Part shown: piece after piece, positions 33,758 to 43,330 of the stretch | How positions within the stretch are numbered: the stretch's first letter is position 1 | How the letters are laid out: every line of letters begins with the position of its first letter | Origin: Welwitschia mirabilis | Taxonomy: Eukaryota > Gnetophyta > Gnetopsida > Welwitschiales | Assembly: GCA_051453625.1 (NCBI GenBank) | Contig: JBOZIK010000001.1 | Span: forward strand, 63,295,828-63,343,633 | Length of the DNA: 47,806 bases | Direction: 5' to 3' | Position numbers and translations under genes: made by a program | Notes under the pieces: model-generated | The model's database searches: none | Told to the model about the DNA's origin: nothing | Seen by the model: the letters and a program-made list of their open reading frames with translations, nothing else

Positions 33758-33781
33758 TCATCCTCATGACAGTTAGGATGA
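33758..33781 (+). promoter_or_regulatory. Second LTR hairpin module
   Basis: TCATCCT (33758-33764) and AGGATGA (33775-33781), a perfect 7-bp stem with the 10-base loop CATGACAGTT. In the partner LTR (24571-24597) one arm has decayed. Confidence 0.6.
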
Positions 33782-33900
33782 TAACTATTTTATATAAGTG
33801 GGGCTAAACTATCTTGTAATGGAATCATGCATCCCACTTGGGCTACTAGGATTTTCTCTTTGACTTCTAAGATTACATTTATATAACTTTCAATGTAAAC

Positions 33901-33908
33901 TATAAATA
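33901..33908 (+). promoter_or_regulatory. LTR TATA box of element C, 3' copy
   Basis: TATAAATA followed by CCCCCTCTTGTCC. Confidence 0.7.
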
Positions 33909-34639
33909 CCCCCTCTTGTCCTCACTTCCAATTCATCTTTTGTACTTGATATGCTTGTGACATAAGATTGAAGGATAAGAGGTTCATCTAGTGNNNNNNN
34001 NNNNNNNNNNNNNNNNNNNNNNNNNNNNNNNNNNNNNNNNNNNNNNNNNNNNNNNNNNNNTAAGTGGATGTAAAGTTCTTTGAATTAATACAATTACTCT
34101 TTTCATTCCAATTCTATGAATGTCCCTTATAGTTTAATTTTGTTATAGTTAAGTGATAGTTCTGTGATTTATTTAGATCATAAGGGCAATCCTTGTTAAG
34201 GTTCACCTTGGTCAATAATAGATTTGCATTGCTTTTTCATTTCTTTCTACATTGCATTTCATATTCTACTTGATAGATCTTATAGTTTATGTTGGTTAAT
34301 AACTAGTAAATACTCTTCTTAATTGATCTAAATTATAGAGAAGCTAGTCTTTGTGATAGAAGGATTAGAAATCAAGAGAGTTCATTCGATTTCCACTTGC
34401 ATTTCATCTCCATTTAACTTGCATTACATTTACTTTATTATTTACTTTCAGTTATTAAAAGATAAAAGACTAAAAATACCTTTAGTAATTAATTTTCTAA
34501 CTCTGAGCCTAGTGCCTTCGTTGGGATTAAGACATTTGGGTGAACTTCCATCTATACTAGCATGTGTTTTTTTTGTAAGTTATTTAATTTACAAGTTTAT
34601 CTAAAGATCTTTAAGATTACATAAATTCACACTACAATA

Positions 34640-34835
34640 ATTATTATTCTATGTAAAAAGAAAATACAAAAATATTTCATTTGAAATTAATTCTCTTTCT
34701 TCTTGCCTATGCATTTGACAAATTACAACATCTAGTGTACTCCCATATGTATTAGTGTATTGTATCTTGTAATATATTTGTGACTAATAGGATTTAATAA
34801 AGGACATAAATAATATAAAAATGTGCACCACAACA
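34640..34835 (+). repeat. 5' LTR of element E, right piece (begins with the ATTAT duplication of element C)
   Basis: 34640-34644 is ATTAT, the right target duplication of element C. The sequence from 34645 resumes the LTR of E with the family 3' block in diverged form (TCTAGTGTACTCCCATATGT, matching the stretch with CTATACTAGTGTGTG in others) and ends GCACCACAACA at 34835 with CA intact. Confidence 0.7.
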
Positions 34836-34841
34836 TCATGA

Positions 34842-34859
34842 TTCCATTATTGAAAAAGG
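34842..34859 (+). other. Probable primer-binding site of element E
   Basis: TTCCATTATTGAAAAAGG lies where elements C and A have their tRNA-Asp-type site and is followed by a leader homologous to C. It is badly decayed against TGGCGCCGTTGCCGGGGA, so the assignment rests mainly on position. Confidence 0.4.
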
Positions 34860-35440
34860 GTGCTAAGACTATGAACATTGTCATTGCTTAGATAAGTATT
34901 TTGGATTTTGGTTTAAGTATTTATCTACAATAGTGCTATATTTTTATAGTAGAATCATAGGTTTTTCATTTTATATTTTTTGATTTTTAGTTTGGAAATA
35001 ATACCTTATTGTCCCCCTTTTCATCTAGGTAATACATGGTAGATGATGGTTCATAAAACTAGGTTTTCTTTATTTTTTTTTTTTTTTTTTTTAAGAACTA
35101 GGGTTTTTACTTTCATTTCCTCTATCATCCAAATAACTCGAGTGGATGACTGTCAGTTTTTTTGGTTTATTTTTCTATTTTTTTTATTTTTAGATTCTTT
35201 GTATCTATTGCTATCCAGGTATATCATCTAGATAACTATTGCGATGGCATTGGCAGTAATAATACTAAGCATGTAGGGATATGATAAATTTAAGTAAAAA
35301 GATAAAGTATTAAAGAACAGCTGCTAATTGAAGAAAACATCAAAGAATGCTTGATTGACTATGAACTAAACCCAAGTGCACACATCCCATGTATAGAAGG
35401 AATTCTAAGAAATTGAATAACAAGATCTTTCTACATTTAC
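34860..35440 (+). other. Leader of element E
   Basis: Homologous to the leaders of C and D: it carries a hairpin module (35125-35149), the GCATGTAGGGATATGATAAA segment (35268) and a purine-rich end. A run of 20 Ts lies at 35073-35092. Similarity to the non-autonomous elements stops near 35440, where E leads into its own gag. Confidence 0.65.
35125..35149 (+). promoter_or_regulatory. Leader hairpin module
   Basis: TCATCCA (35125-35131) and TGGATGA (35143-35149) pair perfectly around an 11-base loop, in the leader of the pol-bearing element E. The module is thus shared by both classes. Confidence 0.55.
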
Positions 35441-35639
35441 TATTTCATAATCTAATTTTTCAAAAGAAAATTTACAAAAGAAAATTTATAAGCAAAAAAT
35501 ATTTTAATGTTTAATTTTATGCAATAAAAAAAGTATTTTCTCTTAATATTCCTATCATAATAAAAACCTCTACTACTACCATAAATACAAACTTCAATGT
35601 TACACTTAAAGAATAATTACAAATAAAAAGTGTGAAACT

Positions 35640-37330
35640 CGAAATCCTATTGATTTAACTACTAGTGATGATGTTAAGAAATTTAAGTGCATATCCTATT
35701 TTTACTAGAGAAAATGATGAAGATCCACTTCAACATATAGCCGACATAGAACAATTAGTGCTTACTTCATGAAATAGTAAGAAATGTATTAGTGATTATA
35801 CTTACATGATTATCTTTACCATTACACTTGATGGAAAAGAAACATTATGGATAATAATTATTTTGAATAAAATCCTAAAAATATGAAAACAAGCTTAAAA
35901 AGCCTTTATTAAAAAATTTATGAGTGAAACTAAAATTAAAAAAGAAAGAAATAAGTAACAAATTTCCAACAATAACCTAATGAAGATTATGCCATAGCTT
36001 ATGAACAATTTTTCATAGCCATACAATATAATCCTATTAACGCATTTACTTAAGAAAATTAATAGATTACTTTTATAGTTAATTAAAAAGTCAAACTAAA
36101 TAACTTATATATTTTTCATGTAGTGGAAACTTAATGAACCTCATATCAGAAAATACATAGAAGTTATTGGAAGAACAAGTGAAACTAAATTAAACTTAAC
36201 TTAAATCAACATCTAAAGAAAATAATTCTATAGGCCAAATTATAAAATACCTTAATGAAGTAAAACAAGAAAAGGAGGAAGCAAAATAAGAACTAATAAA
36301 TGTAATTGAGTATTTCACAACAACTTTATAAAAATACACTTAAATAATTCTAGATGAAAAAGTGATAATTGAAAAAAATGTGATTTCAACTTACAATTTA
36401 TGTGAAGATAATTTTTATGTAACTAAATATTATCCTTTATTACCAACTTAGAAAGAGAAAACTTATAAATAAATGTTTGTATTTAATCAAATTCTTCTAA
36501 CTTTATAGACCAAAACCAAAATCAATTTCGACTTAGAACAAATTAACAACTAAACTTTTAATCCTTTGAGAACAAATTTAAAAACTTTTAAATAAGTTAT
36601 CCAAATTTCCATCCAATTAAAAAAAGATTTGAGAATGTTAATTTTCAATCAAATAACTCATACTTCCAACCAATTAGCTCAAAGTTTTATGTAAGTACAT
36701 CAAACTTTTAGTAAAGTTAAAATGATCCACATAGGGATTTAATAGATGAGCTAAGAGAATCATAAGAAAAGATAAACTTAAATATTAAAAATATTCTAAT
36801 TTTCTTTAACAAATATTATTAGCAAATCCAAGACTATAAGGATTACTTCTAATACAAAATTTGCCAAAAACTAATGAAGTAAGGAAAGATTGCAAAGTTA
36901 TAATAGGAAGTGAAAATAACACAACACCTCTTACCTATAAGGCTTCAACTTCCAAAAATGATAAGAAAAATGATGATGAAGAAGAAGATGCAGAAATTTT
37001 AAAAAATCATAACTTTTCTTCTTCCTTAAATAATAGGCTTAGCAAGAAAAATTTTGTATAATATAAAGGAAAAAAACCATACCACTTCTTTGGCTTGATA
37101 AATTAAATACAAATACTACTTTTAATTATTATTTAAAAGCCTTAGTATAATATGTAAGCATAGATTTACCTTTCTAGAAATTCATGTAAGGAAATTATAA
37201 ATATTTTAACTGTGGAAAGACCTAATTAAGAGGAAATAAAAATTAACCATACTAGTAAAGTCTTCCTAGCTCAATCTATAACCAACTTAGCTTTGCAAAA
37301 ATGTCCAAAATTTCAGGATCTTGGGGTAGT
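35640..37330 (+). pseudogene. Element E gag remnant
   Basis: Gag forms the particle in which the element RNA is copied. Seen in pieces: IFTRENDEDPLQHIADIEQL (about 35705-35765), resembling the DP-x-x-H block near the start of plant Ty3/gypsy Gag; TITLDGKETLWI (about 35826-35860), resembling the Leu-X-Gly-X-Ala-X-X-Trp block; KFMSETK, then NEDYAIAYEQFFIAIQYNPI (about 35980-36040); a Phe/Asn-rich middle; an open Lys/Glu-rich stretch 36861-37061; and YKYFNCGKT (about 37195-37225), which looks like a decayed CCHC zinc knuckle. Stops and frameshifts are frequent. Assignment rests on the order of these weak motifs and on the strong pol downstream. Confidence 0.6.
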
Positions 37331-37479
37331 AATGGTTAATGTCACTTTATAAAGAAATAAAAGAATTAATAAAGCCTTGATTAATATAAAAATAAGTGTT
37401 GACTTTATGAATTTTCACATTTATCACAGACTTAGCTTAAAACATAGAATTAAGCCTACACATATTATCTTATAATTGA

Positions 37480-37790
37480 CTAACACTTTAGTGAAGAAAT
37501 CTTTAAGAGTAATAAAAGACTCAATGATTTAAATAGAAGAAGCTTTCTATACAATATATGTGGTTGTTATAGAAGTCGAGAATAATGAAGGTTATCCACT
37601 ACATCTAGGAAGAGAATTTTGTGCAACCACCCATTGTATTATTGACACAAGAACTTAAATGATGAAGTGTCATTTAGAAAACAAGAAATTTGCCATTAGA
37701 GTTTTTGATGCTACTAAAAAAGACACAGATGATGAGTCAAATGTTAAGGAAGAAATTAAAAAAATAATATTTTTACAACATAATACACTT
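37480..37790 (+). pseudogene. Element E protease remnant
   Basis: The retroviral-type aspartic protease would cut Gag-Pol. In one frame the sequence reads YPLHLGREFCATTHCIIDTR (37594-37653), matching the C-terminal part of Athila proteases (Leu-Gly-Arg-X-Phe-X-Ala-Thr, then Ile-Asp), followed by KFAIRVFDATKKDTDDE (about 37687-37735). Upstream NTLVKKSLRVIKDSMI fits the preceding strand. The catalytic Asp-Ser/Thr-Gly is not recognisable. A single stop interrupts the stretch after TRT. Confidence 0.7.
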
Positions 37791-38339
37791 TAAGAGAGAT
37801 GTTAATGCTTCATGAGCCTACCTTGTAATGATTTACTTGAAGTAAAAAATTTAAAATTTTTCAACGATGACGAGCTCAATTATGAATACTTAGGAACTCA
37901 CTGTTTTAATTAAGAGAATAGAGGAACTGAACTGGTAATCTAGAAAGAAGTCTGACATCTAAAAAAAACTTATATTTCATATTTAGAGAAAGGTTGTCTA
38001 CCTCTATTGTCTAAATCATGGTCAAAGACAATAGTCAACTTTGAGAAATCTATAATAGAAACTAAACATTTTAACTTAGAGCTAAAACCTTTACCTAGAG
38101 GACTAAAATACATATTTCTATTTAATGATCAAAATAAACCTTTCATAATAAATTAAAATATTTTTCCTCAATAAGAATTAACATTAATCTCATTTTTAAC
38201 TTTTAATATTAATGCATTTGCTTAAACTAATAAAGATTTACTATCCATTCCACTTTCATTATTTAACATAAAATATACCTTGTAGATAATGCAAAACTAG
38301 CTAAGAAACCCTAAAAAAGACTACATTAATTTCTTAAAT

Positions 38340-38960
38340 AAGTTGTAAAAGATGAAATCATTAAATTTATGGATGTTAAAATTATTTATGCTATTTATTA
38401 TTAAGTGTATTAGCCTTTTAATGGTAGTACCAAAAAAAGAAGGAAAGTGGAGAAATGTATTGATTTTAGAAATCTTAATGAAGTAATAAAGAAAGACCAT
38501 CGAACTTTATGATTTTTAGATTACATTATTAATAGAATCTAAGAAGATTCCTTTTATTGCTTTCCTGCTAAATATAGTACTTATAATTAAGATTATATAG
38601 CTAGTGAGAATTGAATAAAAATAACTTTCACTTTACCTTATAGAATATTTGCCTTTAGATGCATGTCTTTTAGACTTTATAATAATTTTAGAACCTTTCA
38701 ACATATAATGATGGCTAAATTTTCTAATATGTTAAAGGATTGACTTGAAAATTTATGGTTGACTTCTCAATATTTTGAAAAAATAACACAAAGGTTAGAG
38801 AAATTCTTAGATATATGCATTGAAAGTAGTCTTACTTTGAGTTAGAAGAAGAGTTTCTTTCTTGTTGATAATGGAATTTACTTAGATCATCACACTTCTA
38901 GTAAGGAAATTAGAAAGGATCCAAAAAACGTAAGTATCATTAAAAACCTAAACCCTCTAG
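38340..38960 (+). pseudogene. Element E reverse transcriptase remnant
   Basis: The polymerase that would make element cDNA. Seen: VVPKKEGKWRNVLI (about 38426-38465), the block before the first catalytic aspartate; KDHRTL (38483-38500); DSFYCFPAKYSTYN (about 38548-38590), where the first catalytic Asp of Cys-Phe-Leu-Asp is replaced by Ala; ITFTLPYRIFAFRCMSFRLY (38621-38680); and FRTFQHIMMAKFSNML (about 38690-38737). The active-site box normally Phe-Met-Asp-Asp-Phe-Ser reads FMVDFS (38752-38769), so one of its two catalytic aspartates is Val. Later ESSLTLS and KKSFFLVDNGIYLDHHTSSK (from about 38847) match the block after it. It is inactive through substitutions, stops and frameshifts. Confidence 0.85.
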
Positions 38961-39600
38961 TAAATGTTAAATATGTTAGATCTTTAATTAGTAATTATGA
39001 TTTTTATCATTATTTTATTTAGGATTATGCTAAAATTTGTAAACCCATTTATTTATTACTTTAAAAAGAAGCTAAATTTAATTATAATAAATCATGTCAA
39101 CTTGCTTTTGAAATGCTTAAATATAAAATCTATTTTGCACTTATAGTAAGTGGACCTCATTGGAATAAGGATTTTAAATTAATATGTATGCTTGTAATAT
39201 TACTATGAGTGGTGTTCTTAGATAAAAATATGAATTTTTTTTTGTCATAGTAAAACTTTATCAAAAAGCTGAATTAAATTACACTACTACTGAAAAAGAA
39301 CTATAGCAAAACTTTGTCAAAATCTCAAACGAATTACATTACTACTAAAAAAGAAATGTTAGCAATAATCTTTTGCTTTAATAATCTTAGATACTATCTT
39401 GTACTCCTTTATATGAATGTTTGCATAGACCATTGAGTTATTAGATATCTCATAAGGAACAAATATTCTAGTGCTACACTCAATAAATGAATCCTTCTTA
39501 TGGAATAATTTAACCTTACAATCATTGATAAAGTAGAAAAACTTAACAATGTAGTATATCATTTGTTATATTTTCCTTCTTCTCTTGATGATCTTATGAT
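38961..39600 (+). pseudogene. Element E connection and RNase H remnant
   Basis: RNase H removes RNA from the RNA-DNA hybrid. Fragments match the Ty3/gypsy order: NVKYVRSLISNYDFYHYFI (from 38967), DYAKICKPIYLLL, KEAKFNYNKSCQLAFEMLKY (39068-39127), and a decayed catalytic strand near 39185. A ~55-bp stretch encoding the block AELNYTTTEKEL-like (about 39252-39307) is followed by a second diverged copy (about 39308-39361), a tandem duplication inside the domain. Next come RYYLVLLYMNV (39391-39423) and NLTIIDKVEKLNNVVYHLL (from about 39510). Several stops and the duplication preclude activity. Confidence 0.75.
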
Positions 39601-39745
39601 TAATGATTCTTTTTTTGATGAATATTTTTTTGCCATTTCTTCTAGTTATTCTTCTCCTTGGTATGCTGACATAATTAATTATCTTATTACCATAGGAAAG
39701 AAAGAGGAAGCAATGACATGGAGGAATGAAAATGGAGTGAAGTGA
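39601..39745 (+). pseudogene. Element E integrase N-terminal fragment
   Basis: The open stretch 39563-39745 is the best-preserved coding piece of element E: MINDSFFDEYFFAI, then SPWYADIINYLITIGKKEE. This Ser-Pro/Ala-Pro-Trp-Tyr-Ala-Asp block is typical of the start of Athila integrase. The zinc-binding and catalytic core parts of integrase are not recognised after 39760, so the element seems truncated here. Confidence 0.75.
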
Positions 39746-39760
39746 TGATGGCTCATGCAA

Positions 39761-40189
39761 GTCTTCTTGAATAGCTTTATTAACATTACGTTTAGTAGAC
39801 TAGTGCTCATGATCCTTAAGTTATTAACCTAATTATGGTTGTCAACATAATCCTTGATGGTGCTAAGAAGGATCATCCCATAAGGATAATCATCCCTTCC
39901 CTAAATGTCAGACTAGTAATCATCCCATGGTGTAATGTCATTAGTACGCTTAATCAACTCTAGTGCATCCTAAGGATTTTATGTAATCTTAAAACTCTTA
40001 TAAACTCTAAATCAAGTAATTAAAATGGATTAGACCTCAAAAATCAAGTCGAAGATAAAATATCAAGAAATCTATAGAGATAGTAGGGTGCTCAGTATAG
40101 GAAAGGAAACTAGTAAGGAGGGATTTCCTAACTATTAAGATGTAATGAAGGATAAGAGAGTGTGTGATAAAACCAAGTTTAAAGGGGTT
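39761..40189. other. Unassigned sequence after the integrase fragment
   Basis: AT-rich, with a few ATCATCC-like motifs (39860-39925) reminiscent of the family hairpin. No gene seen. Confidence 0.4.
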
Positions 40190-41375
40190 AAAAGGCTTTA
40201 GTAAAAGTAAAGGATTTAACCACTTCCATTCAAGGCATGAAATACAAGATTTTGCTATTTAGGTTATGGAAGAGGATGGGATTATACACCCAGGGTATGG
40301 AATAGAAAGGAATTTTACTACTTAGGCATGAAATTCTATGGGATAGGGGAGTATAGAAGGATAGGAAGGATTTTAAAGGGAAGGAGAGATATGATAAAAT
40401 AAGGGAGAATAAGAGAAGAAGAAAAAAAAAATAGAAAAGTGGGAAAAAATAGGAAAAGAATAAAAAGAGAAAGAGGTAAGAGATAGGACAATAAGGAAAG
40501 AAGGGAGAAATGGAGGAAAAGAGAAAAGAATATAATAGAAAATTAGAAATAGGGAGAAAAGGAGAGAGAAAAAGTAAGAAGAAAAGGAAAAAAGTTAGAA
40601 AAGAGAGAAATAGAAAATAAGATAAAAGAGAGAAAAGATAAAAATGAAGGAGGAAGATGAGGAAAGAAGCAAGAAAAAGTGAAAAAATTAGAGGAAGACT
40701 AGGAAAGAGATAAAGAGAGTAAATAGAGGAAGAGGAGGACATAAGGATAATAAAAGAAAGTAAGAGTAAGAAGAAGAAATAAAATAAAAGAAGGCAGAAA
40801 AGAAGAAAGTTAGAAAAGGATGGAGAAGAAAATAAGAGATAACAATGTTTATAAGAGATTAGCTTGAATGCTCAGGCTACATGTCACCCTATCACTTAGT
40901 GTAGATGGCCCTATGCTAGAGGCATGAGATATCTAATTTTGTAACCAAATTCATGATATTATGATGAATTACCTGGAATCTCTTCATATCTCACACCTAA
41001 ATATTTAATCCTTGAAGAGGAGTCAGGGATCTTAAGGATTCTAGGATCCCTAATAAGGATAGGAAGTGCTACGAAGTAAGCATTTTCCACTACTTGGACA
41101 TGAAATTTCAGGGTTTTCTAGGCCTTAAGCATGAAATTTAATGTATTTCCACATCTTAAGAATAGAATTTGCAAGATTCCACATCTTAAACATAGAAATT
41201 TTAGGTGCATGGATTAACAATAAGCTAAGGATGAGTTGAGAAAAGGAGAGAAGGAAGGGGGAAGTGAGGAGAATGGAAAAGAATAGGGAGGGGAGGAGAA
41301 AGGGAAAATAAAATGAAAAAAGAAGTAAAAGAGGAAATTGAGATAAGAGAAAGGGTAGATAATAAAAATCAAGAG
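40190..41375 (+). repeat. Purine-skewed repeat block
   Basis: Two similar arrangements follow each other: short degenerate repeats containing GGCATGAAAT or GGACATGAAAT (40229-40345 and about 41095-41200), then a long, almost pure A+G tract on the + strand (40371-40860 and 41225-41360). One 60-base line in the first tract (40561-40620) has only five pyrimidines. Between them (40860-41090) is ordinary sequence. The 170-codon Leu/Phe/Ser-rich frame on the complement (40230-40742) is a by-product of the skew. The origin is unknown. Confidence 0.7.
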
Positions 41376-41843
41376 ATCACTTAGGTTCCAGTGGTCATGT
41401 TAGAGCATAACATTATGTTATTGAAAACCTTTTTTATAAAGTAACTACTATATTAATTGAAATTAATCTTCTACATATTATTATTTAAATAGAAGGGATG
41501 ATGGATAATGTGATATCTTTAATAGTAAATACATGAATCACGAATATAATTGTAATCAACTCATGATAGATATCTATTCATATATTTTGATATAATGGTG
41601 TTGAAATTTGTCACAATGGTACATAAGTCTAAACAATTCATTACAAGAATTGATTAAATTAATTTAAAGTAGGTATTTTCTTTAAATTTTTTAATCCTTA
41701 AAATTATTTATATTTTCACCTTAAAACAAAATTTAATATTATTCTTTACATTTTTAACTAAAGGTTTTAACATTCATATAGCTACAAGTGATAAAGTTGT
41801 TGGAAGTAGTGTATCCTCCTAAAAAGCTACTTGTAATGTAAGG
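41376..41843. other. Unassigned AT-rich sequence
   Basis: No coding, repeat or structural feature recognised between the purine block and the 3' LTR of copia-3. Confidence 0.5.
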
Positions 41844-42090
41844 TTCTTAAGAGTTTATGTGAAACTGAAGCAAAGTATAAAACCTCTTAATGAAAGATCA
41901 AACAAAAATAATAAAGCATAAAAATTAAAAATGAAATAAAGACTTTATTATTGATAAAATTTATAAATTATATTATTGTGTTACAATCACAATTTATATA
42001 ATTAACGTGGTATTGTATAATCTATATATTAAATTAAAGTTTATTAATAAAGATAAAACACATTAGCCGTATTATATTTCTTTCTTTTAT
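41844..42090 (-). repeat. 3' LTR of copia-3 (approximate)
   Basis: Aligns with the 5' LTR from its inner edge: TTAAGAGTTTATG, then AAGACTTTATTATTGATAAA (partner: AACTACTTTATTGTTAATAA) and ATAAATTATATTATTG. It has lost roughly 70 bases that the partner retains before ATTAATAAAGATAAAACACA. The end inside the element is not sharp. Confidence 0.6.
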
Positions 42091-42099
42091 GTTTTGTTC

Positions 42100-42890
42100 A
42101 ATACTCTGTTTCAAACTTTAAGTCTTTTTTCCTAATTTTTAGAGATTCTATAAACTACTTAAATTTTCTTTTCTATAATTAGTTTTTCTATTTCATCTAT
42201 TATCTACAATTATATAGAGATGTAAGAAGATTTGATAAATCCTTCTAAATATACTTTTTGATGTAGTAAATTTAATTTTGCCCTGCTTCATTATTTCCTG
42301 AAATATAGGATTTATTCATAAGTTTTATTCTTCTTTAATTATCATAATGTATGAAGATTAAATTTTAAATGTTTTTCTTAAGATTATTATAATTTAATAA
42401 ATCTATTTTAATTTAAAATTAAAACTTATTATTGTAATATATTTTACATTAGGAGAATAAAGTGTATTATTTCTTTGTTTTGAATTAAATAAGAAATAGT
42501 TATTTTATTTAACTAAATGATGTAACTTATGGTGAGTCCACCATATCTGGTATTATTCCAATCTAATTTTATGTATTAACTAAACTTCCTTTAGTTTTCC
42601 TAAATATTATATAATTTTTTATCATTCTAAATAAGCACTTTGTTAAATTAGTTACAAACTTCATGTGTTTTTTGTTTGAAAGATACATGAATTTAGTGAG
42701 TTTATTAATGGATAGTATTTGTAAGATAAATTAACTTATTAGTTAACTTCTAAAATTTCATGGGCTTAATATTTTCTATTAATTTATTAGGTTTTTTATT
42801 CATACTTATTTTCATGGAATTATTTTATCATTAATAGTTCTTTAACTATTATTTATCACATATTTTATTAATATTTTTTCTTAAAATATT
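42100..42890 (-). pseudogene. Copia-3 RNase H region remnant
   Basis: Very decayed. On the complement, pieces such as MYLSNKKHMKFVTNLTKCLF (about 42705-42640) and FRKTKGSLVNT (about 42605-42570) stand where copia elements have the stretch leading to Tyr-Leu-Arg-X-X-Lys. The catalytic residues are not identified. Assignment rests on position directly after reverse transcriptase. Confidence 0.45.
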
Positions 42891-42899
42891 TTTATTATT

Positions 42900-43330
42900 A
42901 TTTCACATTTTAATATTTGAATGTCTAGAAAATACTTCAAATATTTAGGATCTAAAATTTTAAACTTTTAACTAAGTGCATCCATTATTTTCTTAATCTT
43001 TATTTTTCATTTTCTTACTAATATTATGTCATCAATATAAAGTAACTATACTATAGCTCTGTTTTATTTATCATCTATTTTTATGTAAAGATTTTTATTT
43101 ATAATATACTTTCTGAAATTAAAATTCTTAAGGAATTAATTAATCTTCTTAGATCCTACTCAAGGATCTATTTTAGACCATATATGAATTTCTTTAGTTT
43201 TATACTTTGTTTTATGATCTTTACTTCTAAAGCCTTAAAGTTAATTTACATAAATTTTACTCTCAAGAACTTCATTTAGGAATACAAATTTAATATTAAG
43301 ATAATATAAACTCTAGTTATACTAAATTGT
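42900..43330 (-). pseudogene. Copia-3 reverse transcriptase remnant
   Basis: On the complement: FLNEVLESKIYVN (about 43285-43245), the block with Phe-Leu-Asn-Gly-X-Leu-X-Glu-X-X-Tyr-Met; SIKLKKFIYGLK (about 43206-43172), the Lys-Leu-X-Lys-X-X-Tyr-Gly-Leu-Lys block; then IVTLYIDDIILVRK (43048-43007), with the catalytic YIDD at 43039-43028 intact; and FKILDPKYLKYFLDIQI (about 42965-42920), the conserved segment after the active site. Spacing and order are those of a copia polymerase. Stops separate the fragments. Confidence 0.8.

Larger units (their letters stand above)
24263..34639 (+). mobile_element. Element C: complete non-autonomous Athila-like retrotransposon inside the LTR of element E
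   Basis: Parts in order: 5' LTR (24263-25447), primer-binding site (25451-25468), leader broken by solo LTR B, gag-like remnant (27766-29130) with a duplicated second half (29777-30650), conserved non-coding block (31020-31215), an extra segment (31896-32270), a hairpin and G-rich tract, polypurine region and 3' LTR (33177-34639). The 5-bp duplication ATTAT flanks it. Without the solo LTR its internal region is about 6.3 kb and no reverse transcriptase, RNase H or integrase is recognisable. In the first 81 bases the two LTRs differ at nine positions, seven of them transitions, so the insertion is old. Confidence 0.85.
33177..34639 (+). repeat. 3' LTR of element C, internally rearranged
   Basis: It starts TGTTGTGATGCC and ends CACACTACAATA (CA to TA). 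The first part of U3 occurs twice (33217-33427 and 33486-33690), and between the copies lies a ~55-bp piece (33431-33485) matching the internal region at 32530-32585. Hairpin modules are at 33696-33721 and 33758-33781 and a TATA box at 33901-33908. A 67-base gap lies at 33994-34060. Confidence 0.8.
23224..39760 (+). mobile_element. Element E: pol-bearing Athila-type Ty3/gypsy element, split by element C
   Basis: Once element C (24263-34639) and one duplicated ATTAT are set aside, the parts join as a 5' LTR (23224-24262 plus 34645-34835), primer-binding site (about 34842), leader (34860-35440), gag (35640-37330), protease (37480-37790), reverse transcriptase (38340-38960), RNase H (38961-39600) and the start of integrase (39601-39745). 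The segment SPWYADIINYLI at the RNase H/integrase junction is characteristic of the Athila branch. No polyprotein beyond 39760 and no 3' LTR are recognised; the element is truncated, or interrupted with its end beyond the window. It is the oldest layer of this nest and the only one here with Athila-type pol. Confidence 0.8.

Noticed and set aside
35640-39745. Possibility that this polyprotein is an endogenous pararetrovirus
   Set aside because: The protease block, RT and the PWYADIINYL integrase start follow Athila-type Ty3/gypsy elements, and an LTR, tRNA-Asp-type site and leader precede it. No movement-protein or coat-type block is seen.
40230-40742. 170-codon open frame on the complement, rich in Leu, Ser and Phe, resembling a membrane protein
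   Set aside because: It is the pyrimidine strand of a polypurine tract, where stop codons are rare by composition. No domain and no conservation is seen.
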